5,186 nucleotides of DNA from contig CAOMFZ010000139.1 in assembly GCA_948482415.1 (NCBI GenBank), positions 1 to 5,186 of the forward strand. Direction: 5' to 3'. A program made the position numbers and the translations under genes. The DNA comes from an uncultured Mailhella sp. GTDB taxonomy: Bacteria; Desulfobacterota; Desulfovibrionia; Desulfovibrionales; Desulfovibrionaceae. The notes beneath the pieces are model-generated. The model did no database searches. It was not told the origin of the DNA and worked only from the letters and a program-made list of their open reading frames with translations. Positions within the stretch are counted from its first letter, which is position 1; each line of letters opens with the position of its first letter. Shown here piece after piece: positions 1-5,186 of the stretch.

Positions 1-49
1 CCCAGCGCTTGTTTTTCTTTCAGAAAAACAAGAATACATGTTTGATTAG
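1..49 (+). CDS. Possible C-terminal tail of a convergent plus-strand gene (partial)
   Basis: A plus-strand frame is open from the window edge and ends at a TAG at 47-49. It would encode a tail of 15 residues, PALVFLSEKQEYMFD. The other two plus frames also stop within the first 51 bases, so the choice of frame is not certain. The strong plus-oriented terminator at 112-144 shows that some transcript arrives from the left, which is the main reason to believe in a gene end here. A perfect 11-bp hairpin (8-32) falls inside this stretch. Nothing about function can be said from 15 residues. Confidence 0.3.
   Translation, partial: PALVFLSEKQEYMFD
8..32. repeat. Short perfect hairpin, 11-bp arms
   Basis: Bases 8-18 (CTTGTTTTTCT) are perfectly complementary to 22-32 (AGAAAAACAAG), with a 3-base loop TTC. 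No T-run follows on either strand, so it is not a typical intrinsic terminator. It overlaps the presumed coding tail of the plus-strand gene. The arms are A/T-rich and homopolymeric, so chance or a simple coding coincidence remains possible. Confidence 0.45.
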
Positions 50-111
50 GTGATTGATTATCAACCGTTTTCTATAACAAAGCGTAATTTATTTTCACAA
101 TGAGAAACCCC

Positions 112-144
112 AAACGCCCTCAAAATTGAGGGCGTTTTTCTTTT
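112..144 (+). terminator. Rho-independent terminator, plus direction
   Basis: The stem AAACGCCCTC (112-121) pairs with GAGGGCGTTT (128-137) around an AAAATT loop, whose ends can pair to extend the stem to 12 bp. It runs into the T-rich tail 135-144 (TTTTTCTTTT). The GC core and T-tract are textbook for an intrinsic terminator of transcripts coming from the left edge. On the minus strand the stem is followed by only three Ts and then GGGG, so it works mainly in one direction. Confidence 0.9.
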
Positions 145-217
145 GCAGTAACCATCTTATTAAAGCATTACCGGATAACATTCATAATATTTCTGTCATC
201 TGTTTTATTTTGGTAAA

Positions 218-330
218 AGATTGCTTCGTCGTTACCACTCCTCGCAATGACGTGTTAATGAAGTACAAATCACATTTCACCGTCATTGTGCCCCCTTGCT
301 TCCTCATTGCGAGCGTTAGCGAAGCAATCT
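218..330. repeat. Long imperfect inverted repeat, MITE/REP-like
   Basis: The ends are perfect 11-bp inverted repeats: AGATTGCTTCG (218-228) and CGAAGCAATCT (320-330). A second pair sits inside: CTCGCAATGA (241-250) with TCATTGCGAG (304-313). A further CGTCATTG (281-288) also complements CAATGACG (245-252). The wording (GTCATTGCGAG ... AGCGAAGCAATCT) resembles a repeat I recall seeing dispersed in intergenic regions of many bacterial genomes; that is memory, not a search. It encodes no protein. It is probably two facing copies of a short dispersed palindromic unit, one of them degraded, around a 28-base spacer (253-280). Confidence 0.75.
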
Positions 331-400
331 ATTTATTTTTAATGTTAACCGAAAATACTATAGAGCAATTTCTGATAAAATTTAGAATATCTTATAAAGC

Positions 401-489
401 TTAAAAAGTTTTATAAAGGGGTGCAGGGGCTTTTTTATGTATTGTTGGCATGGCGAAGCCATATAAAGCCTACAATACGTTAAAAAGTT
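401..489. repeat. 10-bp direct repeat flanking a hairpin segment
   Basis: TTAAAAAGTT occurs at 401-410 and again at 480-489. The second copy begins two bases after the right arm of the nested hairpin at 439-478. Such spacing could reflect a target duplication made by a small inserted element of about 69 bases. However, the word is A/T-rich and the left copy is 28 bases away from the hairpin, so coincidence is quite possible. Confidence 0.3.
439..478. repeat. Nested hairpin element
   Basis: The outer arms GTATTGTTGGC (439-449) and GCCTACAATAC (468-478) pair over 11 positions with a single T:T mismatch. Inside sits a second perfect hairpin, ATGGC (450-454) and GCCAT (458-462), capped by a GAA triloop, leaving ATAAA (463-467) unpaired. 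The inner hairpin stacks directly on the outer stem. There is no T-run after it, so it is not an intrinsic terminator. It is likely a small palindromic repeat or a structured piece of the 3' untranslated RNA. Function unknown. Confidence 0.6.
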
Positions 490-498
490 CTCGTCCTG

Positions 499-534
499 AA
501 AAAATCAAGCCCGTAAGGGTTTACTTGATTTTTT
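499..534 (-). terminator. Bidirectional rho-independent terminator
   Basis: AAAAAATCAAG (499-509) and CTTGATTTTTT (524-534) form a perfect 11-bp inverted repeat. An inner CCC-GTAA-GGG hairpin (510-519) provides a GC core. Read on the minus strand, the stem ends in six Ts (504-499); on the plus strand it ends in seven (529-535). It lies about 120 bases beyond the stop of the ABC ATPase and is the best candidate for ending the hypE-DUF4390-kinase-ATPase transcript. It could also stop read-through from the left. Confidence 0.75.
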
Positions 535-535
535 T

Positions 536-636
536 GGGGAAGAAACTTTTACAGCCACCGAAGGCGACGAAGTCGTTTGCGTTTGCGAGTGAGCGAGCAA
601 TTACGCAAATGGACAGCAGAGATAAAGTTTTTCCCC
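536..636. repeat. Structured palindromic element, possible three-way junction
   Basis: The outer arms 536-548 and 624-636 (GGGGAAGAAACTT and AAAGTTTTTCCCC) pair over 12-13 bp with one bulged base. Within lie two more stems that abut exactly: CGAC-GAA-GTCG (565-575), then TTTGCGT (576-582) with ACGCAAA (603-609). Together they would fold into a three-way junction of about 100 bases. The segment 583-601 (TTGCGAG, AGCGA, GCAAT) resembles 308-328 of the long inverted repeat, which suggests related repeat families. On the minus strand it starts 15 bases past the ATPase stop codon. It may be a repeat or a 3' RNA structure; its role is unknown. Confidence 0.55.
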
Positions 637-651
637 TGCAAAATAAAATTA

Positions 652-1590
652 TTAATACAAACAGCAGCGGACAAAATGCGTATCAGAAAGTGCTTTTAGG
701 TCCTGCTTTTGGCTGCATGCAGGAGTTTTATATGCACAGCGGTCACGAAAAGCGCAGTAATTCCGCTCTTTTTCAGGTTTTGGAACAGTACCTTGAATAA
801 CATTTAACCGTACAGGATTATTTTCCAGTTTAGGCAGACAAGAAATAAGAGCCTTGGAATAAGGGTGTTTTGCACTTGTGAAAAAGTCCTGCGCACTTGC
901 CATTTCCACAAGTTCACCGGCATACATAACGCCCACAGTATCCGCCAGTTCACTGACAATGCCTAAATCATGGGTAATAAACAGCATTGCCATTTCCTTT
1001 TCCTGCACAAGTTTTTTCAGCAAGGCTAAAATTTGTCCTTGAATTGTCACATCGAGAGCCGTGGTCGGTTCGTCCGCAATGAGTAATTTAGGCGAACAGG
1101 CAAGCGCCATGGCTATCATAATGCGCTGACGCATGCCCCCGGAAAGTTTGTGCGGATACTCGTCAACTTTTTCAAGCGGAATGCCTACTTTTTCGCAAAG
1201 TTCAAGACAAATTTTACGGGCTTCTTCTTTGGACAATTTCAAATGATACCGTAATGTTTCCATAATTTGGGAGCTTACTTTAAACACAGGATTAAGACTT
1301 GTCATAGGTTCCTGAAATATCATGGAAATTTCTTTACCGCGAAGGGAATACAATTCCTTGTCACTTGCCTTTAAAATATCCGTGCCTAAAAATTCAAACG
1401 TGTTGGCAGTGCAATGAGCCTGCTCCGGCAGTAATTTCAATAAAGAAAGTGCTGTCATGCTTTTTCCGCTGCCGGACTCCCCGACCAAACAAAAAATTTT
1501 TCCTTTTTCAAGGCTGAAACTCACATCATGCACAACATAATTTTCCGCAAATCGGATTGAAAGATTCTCAACAGTATAAATATTCATCAT
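652..1590 (-). CDS. Oligo/dipeptide ABC transporter ATP-binding protein (OppD/DppD family)
   Basis: This is a complete 312-residue ATPase that would power uptake of peptides (or, in some relatives, nickel) from the cytoplasmic face of an inner-membrane ABC importer. Visible in order: Walker A GESGSGKS (37-44), Q-loop Gln93 in MIFQEP, signature LSGGMRQR (149-156), Walker B LLIADEP (169-175) with catalytic Glu174, D-loop ALD (178-180), and H-loop His207. The C-terminal extension YSKALISCLP, then Cys279, Cys285, Cys292 and Cys309/310, is the oligopeptide-transport tail. Equivalent cysteines bind a [4Fe-4S] cluster in at least one DppD. Length fits OppD/DppD (about 320) and is longer than NikD. 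Two adjacent ATGs (1590 and 1587) are possible starts; the GAG of a weak ribosome site is better spaced for 1587. It begins 8 bases after the kinase stop. No permease, binding protein or OppF partner is in the window. The substrate is not decided by the sequence. Confidence 0.93.
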   Translation of the reverse strand: MMNIYTVENLSIRFAENYVVHDVSFSLEKGKIFCLVGESGSGKSMTALSLLKLLPEQAHCTANTFEFLGTDILKASDKELYSLRGKEISMIFQEPMTSLNPVFKVSSQIMETLRYHLKLSKEEARKICLELCEKVGIPLEKVDEYPHKLSGGMRQRIMIAMALACSPKLLIADEPTTALDVTIQGQILALLKKLVQEKEMAMLFITHDLGIVSELADTVGVMYAGELVEMASAQDFFTSAKHPYSKALISCLPKLENNPVRLNVIQGTVPKPEKERNYCAFRDRCAYKTPACSQKQDLKALSDTHFVRCCLY

Positions 1591-1598
1591 TTTCTCAA
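1591..1598 (-). promoter_or_regulatory. Weak ribosome binding site in the kinase-ATPase junction
   Basis: The whole gap between the kinase TAA and the ATPase start is TTGAGAAA. Its GAG core is 3 bases from the first ATG and 6 from the second, favouring the second. The short gap points to translational coupling with the kinase. Confidence 0.4.
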
Positions 1599-3941
1599 TT
1601 ATTGGGCTATGGGTAAACGCATTTCAATAACCGTCATATTTTCTTCCTGCTTTGCCTGAATGGTGCCATGATGGTCTGTAATAATAGACTGCACAATAGC
1701 CAAGCCAAGCCCGGTTCCGGTTGGCTTTTTAGAAAAATAAGGCTCAAAAAGCCGGGCAAGTTCTTCTTCATCCAAACCTTTGCCGTTATCCACGATATCC
1801 AGCGTCACAAAAGTTTCAGAAAAAGAATGGGTGCAATACAATTTTGCACGCACTATTCCTTTTTCAGCATCTGCATTTTTCGCATGGATAGCTTCTGCCG
1901 CATTGGAAAAAATATTATAAATTGCGCGGTGCATGGATTTATAGTCAAGCAGGATATCAGGGATATCCTCCTGCGCTTCAAGTTCCCACTCTATATCGGC
2001 ATGGCTTATTCTAAAAAGTTCCGTGAGTTCCTTTAATAAAGGTATAAGAGAGGCTTTTTTCAAATCGATACCGGGCATAATGGCAAAACCGGAAAAATCG
2101 GAAACCATGCTTTGTATTCTGGAAACTTCTTTGATAATAAGCGACGTACATTGCTTAAATACCGGGTCAGCAATACTGGGACCAAAGCGCTTTTCCATAC
2201 GCTCAACAGACAATTTAATAGGTGTCAGCGGATTTTTAATTTCATGGGCTATGCGTTTGGCAACTTCTTTCCATGCGGCAAGGCGCTGACCTTGCGATAA
2301 TTCCGTAATATTTTCAAGTACTATAACTAAACTGCCATATAAGGAATGAGGATCGTCATAAATAACATAGCCGGAATCGCCGCTGTGATTTTCGATATGT
2401 TCCACAAAAGAATTGAGCGGCACAGCCTGTACCAATATTTTGATATATTGCCCTTTTCTGATTATCTCAACTTCTTTTGTCCATGTTTTCGCCGGATTAG
2501 CTTTTATAAAATCATACATTTCATCAATGAGCGGAGCATAGCTTCCGCCTAAAGCAACCCGCAGGGATAAGCCCAAATAGCCTTCTGCACGAATTTGGAA
2601 TAAATCACAGGCAGCTTTATTCATTGTCATGAGTGTTGCATGCTCATTGAGGGTGATAATACCGGTTGTCACATGTTCGAGAATGGCTTCAATATACTGA
2701 TTTCGTTCAATTAAACTATTATTTTTATTTTCAATAACAGAATTGAGCATTTTCAGCTTTTCCTGATTCAAATACACTTCCTTTGCCATGGCATTGAAAG
2801 AATCCACCAATTTGCCAAGCTCATCTTTTCCGCTGTCCTCAACTTTTGTATTCCATTCACCCTCGGCAATTTGCTTGGTTCCCTTGGAAAGAGCCAAAAT
2901 TGGCTGGACAATTTCCCGTGACAAGCGAAAACCAAGCCAAACAGACGCAAATAACACAATCAAACTGAGTAATCCCAAGATCAGAGAAAACGAAAATTTC
3001 AAAGGCTGTTTCAAATTTTTCAAAGCTTCATATTCTTCAAAACCATCAGAAATTTTTTCAAGCTGGTTAATAAGCCCTTTGCCAATAAATTCCGCACTGA
3101 TAATGAAATAATCGCTTTGCCCCTTGAGCGGCACGGCATTGATTACATAATCACCCTTTTCATCACCCCATAAAAGCGGTTCATAGCCGTTTTTAGACGC
3201 ATTGGCAAAATTTATGGACGGCAGGGCAAGTTTCCAGACGGGGATAAATTCTTCGTCAATCAGCCATAAATTTTCTTCATAAAAAATATAGCGGTTATCC
3301 TGCCCATTAAAATACACAATACCCAGCAAAATAAGATTATTTTCTTTTTTATTTTGCATAACAACAGACTGCCAGTCTTCCTGCGGCAAAGCATATAAAC
3401 GCTCACTCATGGAATCAGCATTGGCTTTTAATCGCAGCACCGCAGTATTATAAAAACTTTTTCCCACATCCATGGCAGCCTGCATGGAATTTTCAACCTG
3501 CGACGTAAACCAGTAATTTACGCTGGTAGTCAGAATTTTATTAGTGACCAAAAACATCAGAATAATAGGCAAAAAAGAAACAGAAATAAAAGCCAGCACC
3601 AGCCTTGTCCGCAGTCTTGCCCCAAAAACCTTGCGTTTCCGTTCCAGAATAAGTTTAATAACATTGCGCGCAACAAGGAAAAGAACAATGAGCATTAAAA
3701 TTGCGTTAATATTAATCAGCACAAAAAATACCCATGTATCAGCACCAAAGGTATTAATTTGTCCCCAGGTCACAAAAAAAACCAAAAAACTAATGGCAGC
3801 AATAAGAAAAAATTCAATGCGTCTTTTCTTTTTTCCGAGTTTTGCATTCACTTCTTCTGAAAGCGAAACTTTTTCCACAATGGGAGCATTCCCTTCCTGC
3901 TGTGTATCAGTATTATTGTTTTTCTTTTTGAAACCAAACAT
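1599..3941 (-). CDS. NtrY-like membrane sensor histidine kinase
   Basis: This 780-residue protein is an inner-membrane sensor kinase that phosphorylates itself on a histidine and would pass the phosphate to a response regulator. A lysine- and asparagine-rich cytoplasmic N-terminus precedes three membrane segments (about 43-60, 70-93, 113-135). Then come a periplasmic sensor region (about 137-315), a fourth membrane segment (317-338), a HAMP linker (338-392), a PAS domain (about 412-545), the H-box with His566 in RIAHEIKNPLTP, and an ATPase domain. That domain shows the N-box (Asn680 in NIFSNAAEA), G1 (DNGKGL, 718-723), F-box (FEPYFSKK) and G2 (GTGLGL, 742-747). All catalytic motifs are intact. 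The QR-AAW-EVAKRIAHEIKNPL wording and the membrane topology are typical of NtrY. I chose ATG 3941; a TTG at 3947 is in frame, and neither has a clear ribosome site. The upstream DUF4390 gene is a usual neighbour of NtrY, but the usual NtrX regulator gene is absent. The signal sensed is unknown. Confidence 0.93.
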   Translation of the reverse strand: MFGFKKKNNNTDTQQEGNAPIVEKVSLSEEVNAKLGKKKRRIEFFLIAAISFLVFFVTWGQINTFGADTWVFFVLININAILMLIVLFLVARNVIKLILERKRKVFGARLRTRLVLAFISVSFLPIILMFLVTNKILTTSVNYWFTSQVENSMQAAMDVGKSFYNTAVLRLKANADSMSERLYALPQEDWQSVVMQNKKENNLILLGIVYFNGQDNRYIFYEENLWLIDEEFIPVWKLALPSINFANASKNGYEPLLWGDEKGDYVINAVPLKGQSDYFIISAEFIGKGLINQLEKISDGFEEYEALKNLKQPLKFSFSLILGLLSLIVLFASVWLGFRLSREIVQPILALSKGTKQIAEGEWNTKVEDSGKDELGKLVDSFNAMAKEVYLNQEKLKMLNSVIENKNNSLIERNQYIEAILEHVTTGIITLNEHATLMTMNKAACDLFQIRAEGYLGLSLRVALGGSYAPLIDEMYDFIKANPAKTWTKEVEIIRKGQYIKILVQAVPLNSFVEHIENHSGDSGYVIYDDPHSLYGSLVIVLENITELSQGQRLAAWKEVAKRIAHEIKNPLTPIKLSVERMEKRFGPSIADPVFKQCTSLIIKEVSRIQSMVSDFSGFAIMPGIDLKKASLIPLLKELTELFRISHADIEWELEAQEDIPDILLDYKSMHRAIYNIFSNAAEAIHAKNADAEKGIVRAKLYCTHSFSETFVTLDIVDNGKGLDEEELARLFEPYFSKKPTGTGLGLAIVQSIITDHHGTIQAKQEENMTVIEMRLPIAQ

Positions 3942-3973
3942 AAGCAATTTTTATGAACTGTTTACAAGCGTAG

Positions 3974-4516
3974 TTATAATGAAAAATCATAATCAAATTC
4001 AAAAGGCTGGATAACTTTATCTGCTTCGATAAAATCGACAGGGGCAAGCCATGATTTTGCATTTGACTGCACAAGGTCAATTTTTGTATGCAGCGTATAT
4101 TTTGCATTTTTTTCTAAAGTACAGGGAATTTCATATTGAATATGCTTGATAATCACATCTAAAAGGAAAACAGAGTCTGCATTGCGGGCAATGGTTTTCG
4201 CATCCTGAATAGCAGAAAATTGCCTTGTTAACGGATCATAACGCAAATAATAATTAAGAATATGCTTTGTAATTACTTTATTGCGAAAAAACTTTTTTTC
4301 TGCCAATTCAGTTTGAATAACAAGATTTAAAATAGCACCTTTTTTTAATACAGCTTCAATTTTATGCTGTTTAGGCTGTTCAAAAACAAGTTCAACAGCA
4401 ATATTTTTCTCAAAAATCTGCACACTCTGATAGGTCAGCACAAAACTATCATAGTCCTGTGCATAACTTGTCATAGGCAAAAAGAAAAGCAAAAAGAGAC
4501 CGGCAATAAACTTCAT
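3974..4516 (-). CDS. DUF4390 family protein, exported, function unknown
   Basis: This is a 180-residue protein with an N-terminal signal peptide: Lys2, a hydrophobic run (IAGLFLLFFLP, 4-14) and a likely cleavage after SYA (17-19). It should therefore be periplasmic or anchored outside the inner membrane. The mature part is mainly beta-like, with the segment YYLRYDPLTRQF (89-100), which I recognise as the DUF4390 signature. A single Cys132 is present and no lipobox is seen. DUF4390 genes commonly sit just upstream of NtrY-type kinases in Proteobacteria, as here (32-base gap), so a role in that kinase's sensing is a fair inference, though unproven. I chose ATG 4516 because it gives a clean signal peptide. 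An in-frame TTG at 4585 would add 23 residues and overlap the end of hypE by 7 bases, but it has no ribosome site. A 7-bp hairpin lies just before the ATG. Confidence 0.8.
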   Translation of the reverse strand: MKFIAGLFLLFFLPMTSYAQDYDSFVLTYQSVQIFEKNIAVELVFEQPKQHKIEAVLKKGAILNLVIQTELAEKKFFRNKVITKHILNYYLRYDPLTRQFSAIQDAKTIARNADSVFLLDVIIKHIQYEIPCTLEKNAKYTLHTKIDLVQSNAKSWLAPVDFIEADKVIQPFEFDYDFSL

Positions 4517-4517
4517 T

Positions 4518-4537
4518 GCTTTGTCTTGCCACAAAGC
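4518..4537 (-). promoter_or_regulatory. Hairpin immediately before the DUF4390 start codon
   Basis: GCTTTGT (4518-4524) and ACAAAGC (4531-4537) are perfect 7-bp arms around a 6-base loop. On the minus-strand RNA the hairpin ends one base before the ATG at 4516, covering the place where a ribosome site should be; the loop reads GGCAAG. No other Shine-Dalgarno sequence is visible. The hairpin may limit translation or mark a processing site in the hypE-DUF4390 gap. If translation instead starts upstream at a TTG or GTG, it is merely coding sequence. Confidence 0.4.
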
Positions 4538-4578
4538 TTTAAAAAACACAAGAAAAAAGCTGTAAAAACGCAATTTAT

Positions 4579-5186
4579 TCAGCAAATTCTAGGTAATGGT
4601 GCGCCCTCAAGCATATTTAAAAGACGCATTCCGCCCATTCTTGTCTGTAAAACGACCTGCCCGTTTTTGCCGGCAGGAAGTTCCGCAATTTCTCCAATTT
4701 TGACAGCTTCCTTCCCGTTTTTATCTTCACGCATAATGGCAAGGGCATCATCTGCCTTATCTTTTGGCAGAATGCAAAGCAATTTTCCTTCATTGGCAAG
4801 ATAAAGGGGATCTATGCCTAAAATAGACGCACCGGAACGCACATTTTCATGTATCGGCAGCATTTCTTCAAAAAGCACACAGCGTTTTTTTGATTGTTCT
4901 GCAATTTCATTAAGAGTTGTGGCAACACCGCCGCGGGTGGGGTCACGCAGGACATGAATTTCTCCTACTTCCAGCATAAGCCGTTCTATCATATGATTAA
5001 GTGACGCGCTGTCACTTTGAATATCGCTGACGAAGGAAAGATTTTCACGTTCCGCCATAACGGTTAAACCATGGTCTCCCATGGAGCCGCTTAATAAAAC
5101 CACATCACCCGCTTGTGCATTTGCCCCGGAAGGTGAGCCAAACCTGGACGTTGGCGGAATAATTTCCCCCATGACGGGGGTATTGA
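4579..5186 (-). CDS. hypE: Hydrogenase maturation protein HypE, C-terminal part (5' end outside window)
   Basis: HypE dehydrates a thiocarboxamide on its own C-terminal cysteine to thiocyanate, supplying the cyanide ligands of the iron in [NiFe] hydrogenases. It works with HypF (which carbamoylates the cysteine) and the HypC-HypD scaffold in the cytoplasm. The visible 201 residues cover the C-terminal PurM/AIR-synthase-like half: GDVVLLSGSMGDHG near the start, LRDPTRGGVATTLNEIA about 120 residues from the end, LANEGKLL, and the hallmark terminus PRIC with the modifiable Cys as the last residue before TGA. The frame is open to the window edge (NTPVM before GEIIPP), so the ATG at 5172 is internal. 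Family length is about 330-350, so roughly 140 residues are missing upstream. It is the first gene in view of the minus-strand unit, 62 bases ahead of the DUF4390 start. Confidence 0.95.
   Translation of the reverse strand, partial: NTPVMGEIIPPTSRFGSPSGANAQAGDVVLLSGSMGDHGLTVMAERENLSFVSDIQSDSASLNHMIERLMLEVGEIHVLRDPTRGGVATTLNEIAEQSKKRCVLFEEMLPIHENVRSGASILGIDPLYLANEGKLLCILPKDKADDALAIMREDKNGKEAVKIGEIAELPAGKNGQVVLQTRMGGMRLLNMLEGAPLPRIC

Larger units (their letters stand above)
50..651. other. Convergent intergenic region rich in palindromes, no gene seen
   Basis: About 600 bases separate the presumed end of the plus-strand gene from the stop of the minus-strand ABC ATPase. Open frames here (for example 126-404 plus) run straight through inverted repeats and encode low-complexity, cysteine- and phenylalanine-rich peptides without family features, so I do not call them. 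The stretch holds two terminators and several inverted or direct repeats, listed separately. I see nothing recognisable in 145-217 or 331-400, which are plain AT-rich sequence. Confidence 0.7.

Noticed and set aside
204..339. TTTATTTT at 204-211 and 332-339 as a target duplication around the inverted repeat
   Set aside because: The word is low-complexity, and the left copy is 6 bases away from the repeat end, so it does not abut as a target duplication should.
126..404. Plus-strand open frame of 92 codons
   Set aside because: It begins inside the loop of the terminator at 112-144 and runs through the inverted repeat 218-330. The peptide has no family features and no ribosome site.
218..640. 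CRISPR array
   Set aside because: The repeats are inverted and differ in length and sequence; there are no regularly spaced direct repeats with unique spacers and no cas genes.
450..800. Plus-strand open frame of 116 codons
   Set aside because: It starts inside the nested hairpin, crosses the terminator and the branched repeat, and overlaps the well-supported ATPase on the opposite strand.
3544..4014. Plus-strand open frame of 156 codons
   Set aside because: It lies antisense to the N-terminal coding part of the kinase and the end of the DUF4390 gene. Its composition is a serine/lysine-rich mirror of the membrane segments.
4553..4583. Terminator for hypE (GCTG/CAGC stem followed by six Ts)
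   Set aside because: The stem is only 4 bp with a long loop and mismatches, too weak to call as a terminator. It is mentioned only as a possible attenuator.
4364..4804. Plus-strand open frame of 146 codons
   Set aside because: It is antisense to the DUF4390 gene and the end of hypE, both of which have recognisable family motifs.

Overview
The window looks like a stretch of a low-GC, Gram-negative, anaerobic proteobacterium, possibly a Desulfovibrionales-like deltaproteobacterium. This rests on four things: the AT-rich sequence; hypE, a [NiFe]-hydrogenase maturation gene; a DUF4390 protein next to an NtrY-type kinase, a pairing I know from Proteobacteria; and intergenic palindromes of a kind common in such genomes. 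The taxonomic guess is an inference and is not tied to a marker gene.

Four genes lie on the minus strand and are read from right to left: hypE (5186 down to 4579, its 5' part outside the window), a secreted or periplasmic DUF4390 protein (4516-3974), a large NtrY-like membrane histidine kinase (3941-1599) and an Opp/Dpp-type peptide ABC transporter ATPase (1590-652). The gaps are 62, 32 and 8 bases, with no strong terminator between genes, so the four are probably co-transcribed. The promoter must lie outside the window, upstream of hypE. The unit ends in a hairpin-rich zone with a bidirectional terminator at 499-534.

The left 650 bases hold no convincing complete gene. A short open frame ending at 47-49 on the plus strand is probably the tail of a convergent gene, followed by a clear terminator at 112-144. 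Between the two convergent ends lie several palindromic elements: a long imperfect inverted repeat (218-330), a nested hairpin (439-478) and a possible three-way-junction element (536-636).

Functionally, HypE makes the cyanide ligand of [NiFe] hydrogenases. DUF4390 and the NtrY-like kinase probably form a signalling unit at the cell envelope. The ATPase would energise a peptide (or nickel) importer whose permeases and binding protein are not here. The main oddity is that no NtrX-type response regulator follows the kinase; the transporter ATPase occupies that place. I found no strong case for a wholly new system. The best leads are the DUF4390-kinase-ATPase arrangement and the cluster of structured repeats downstream of it.
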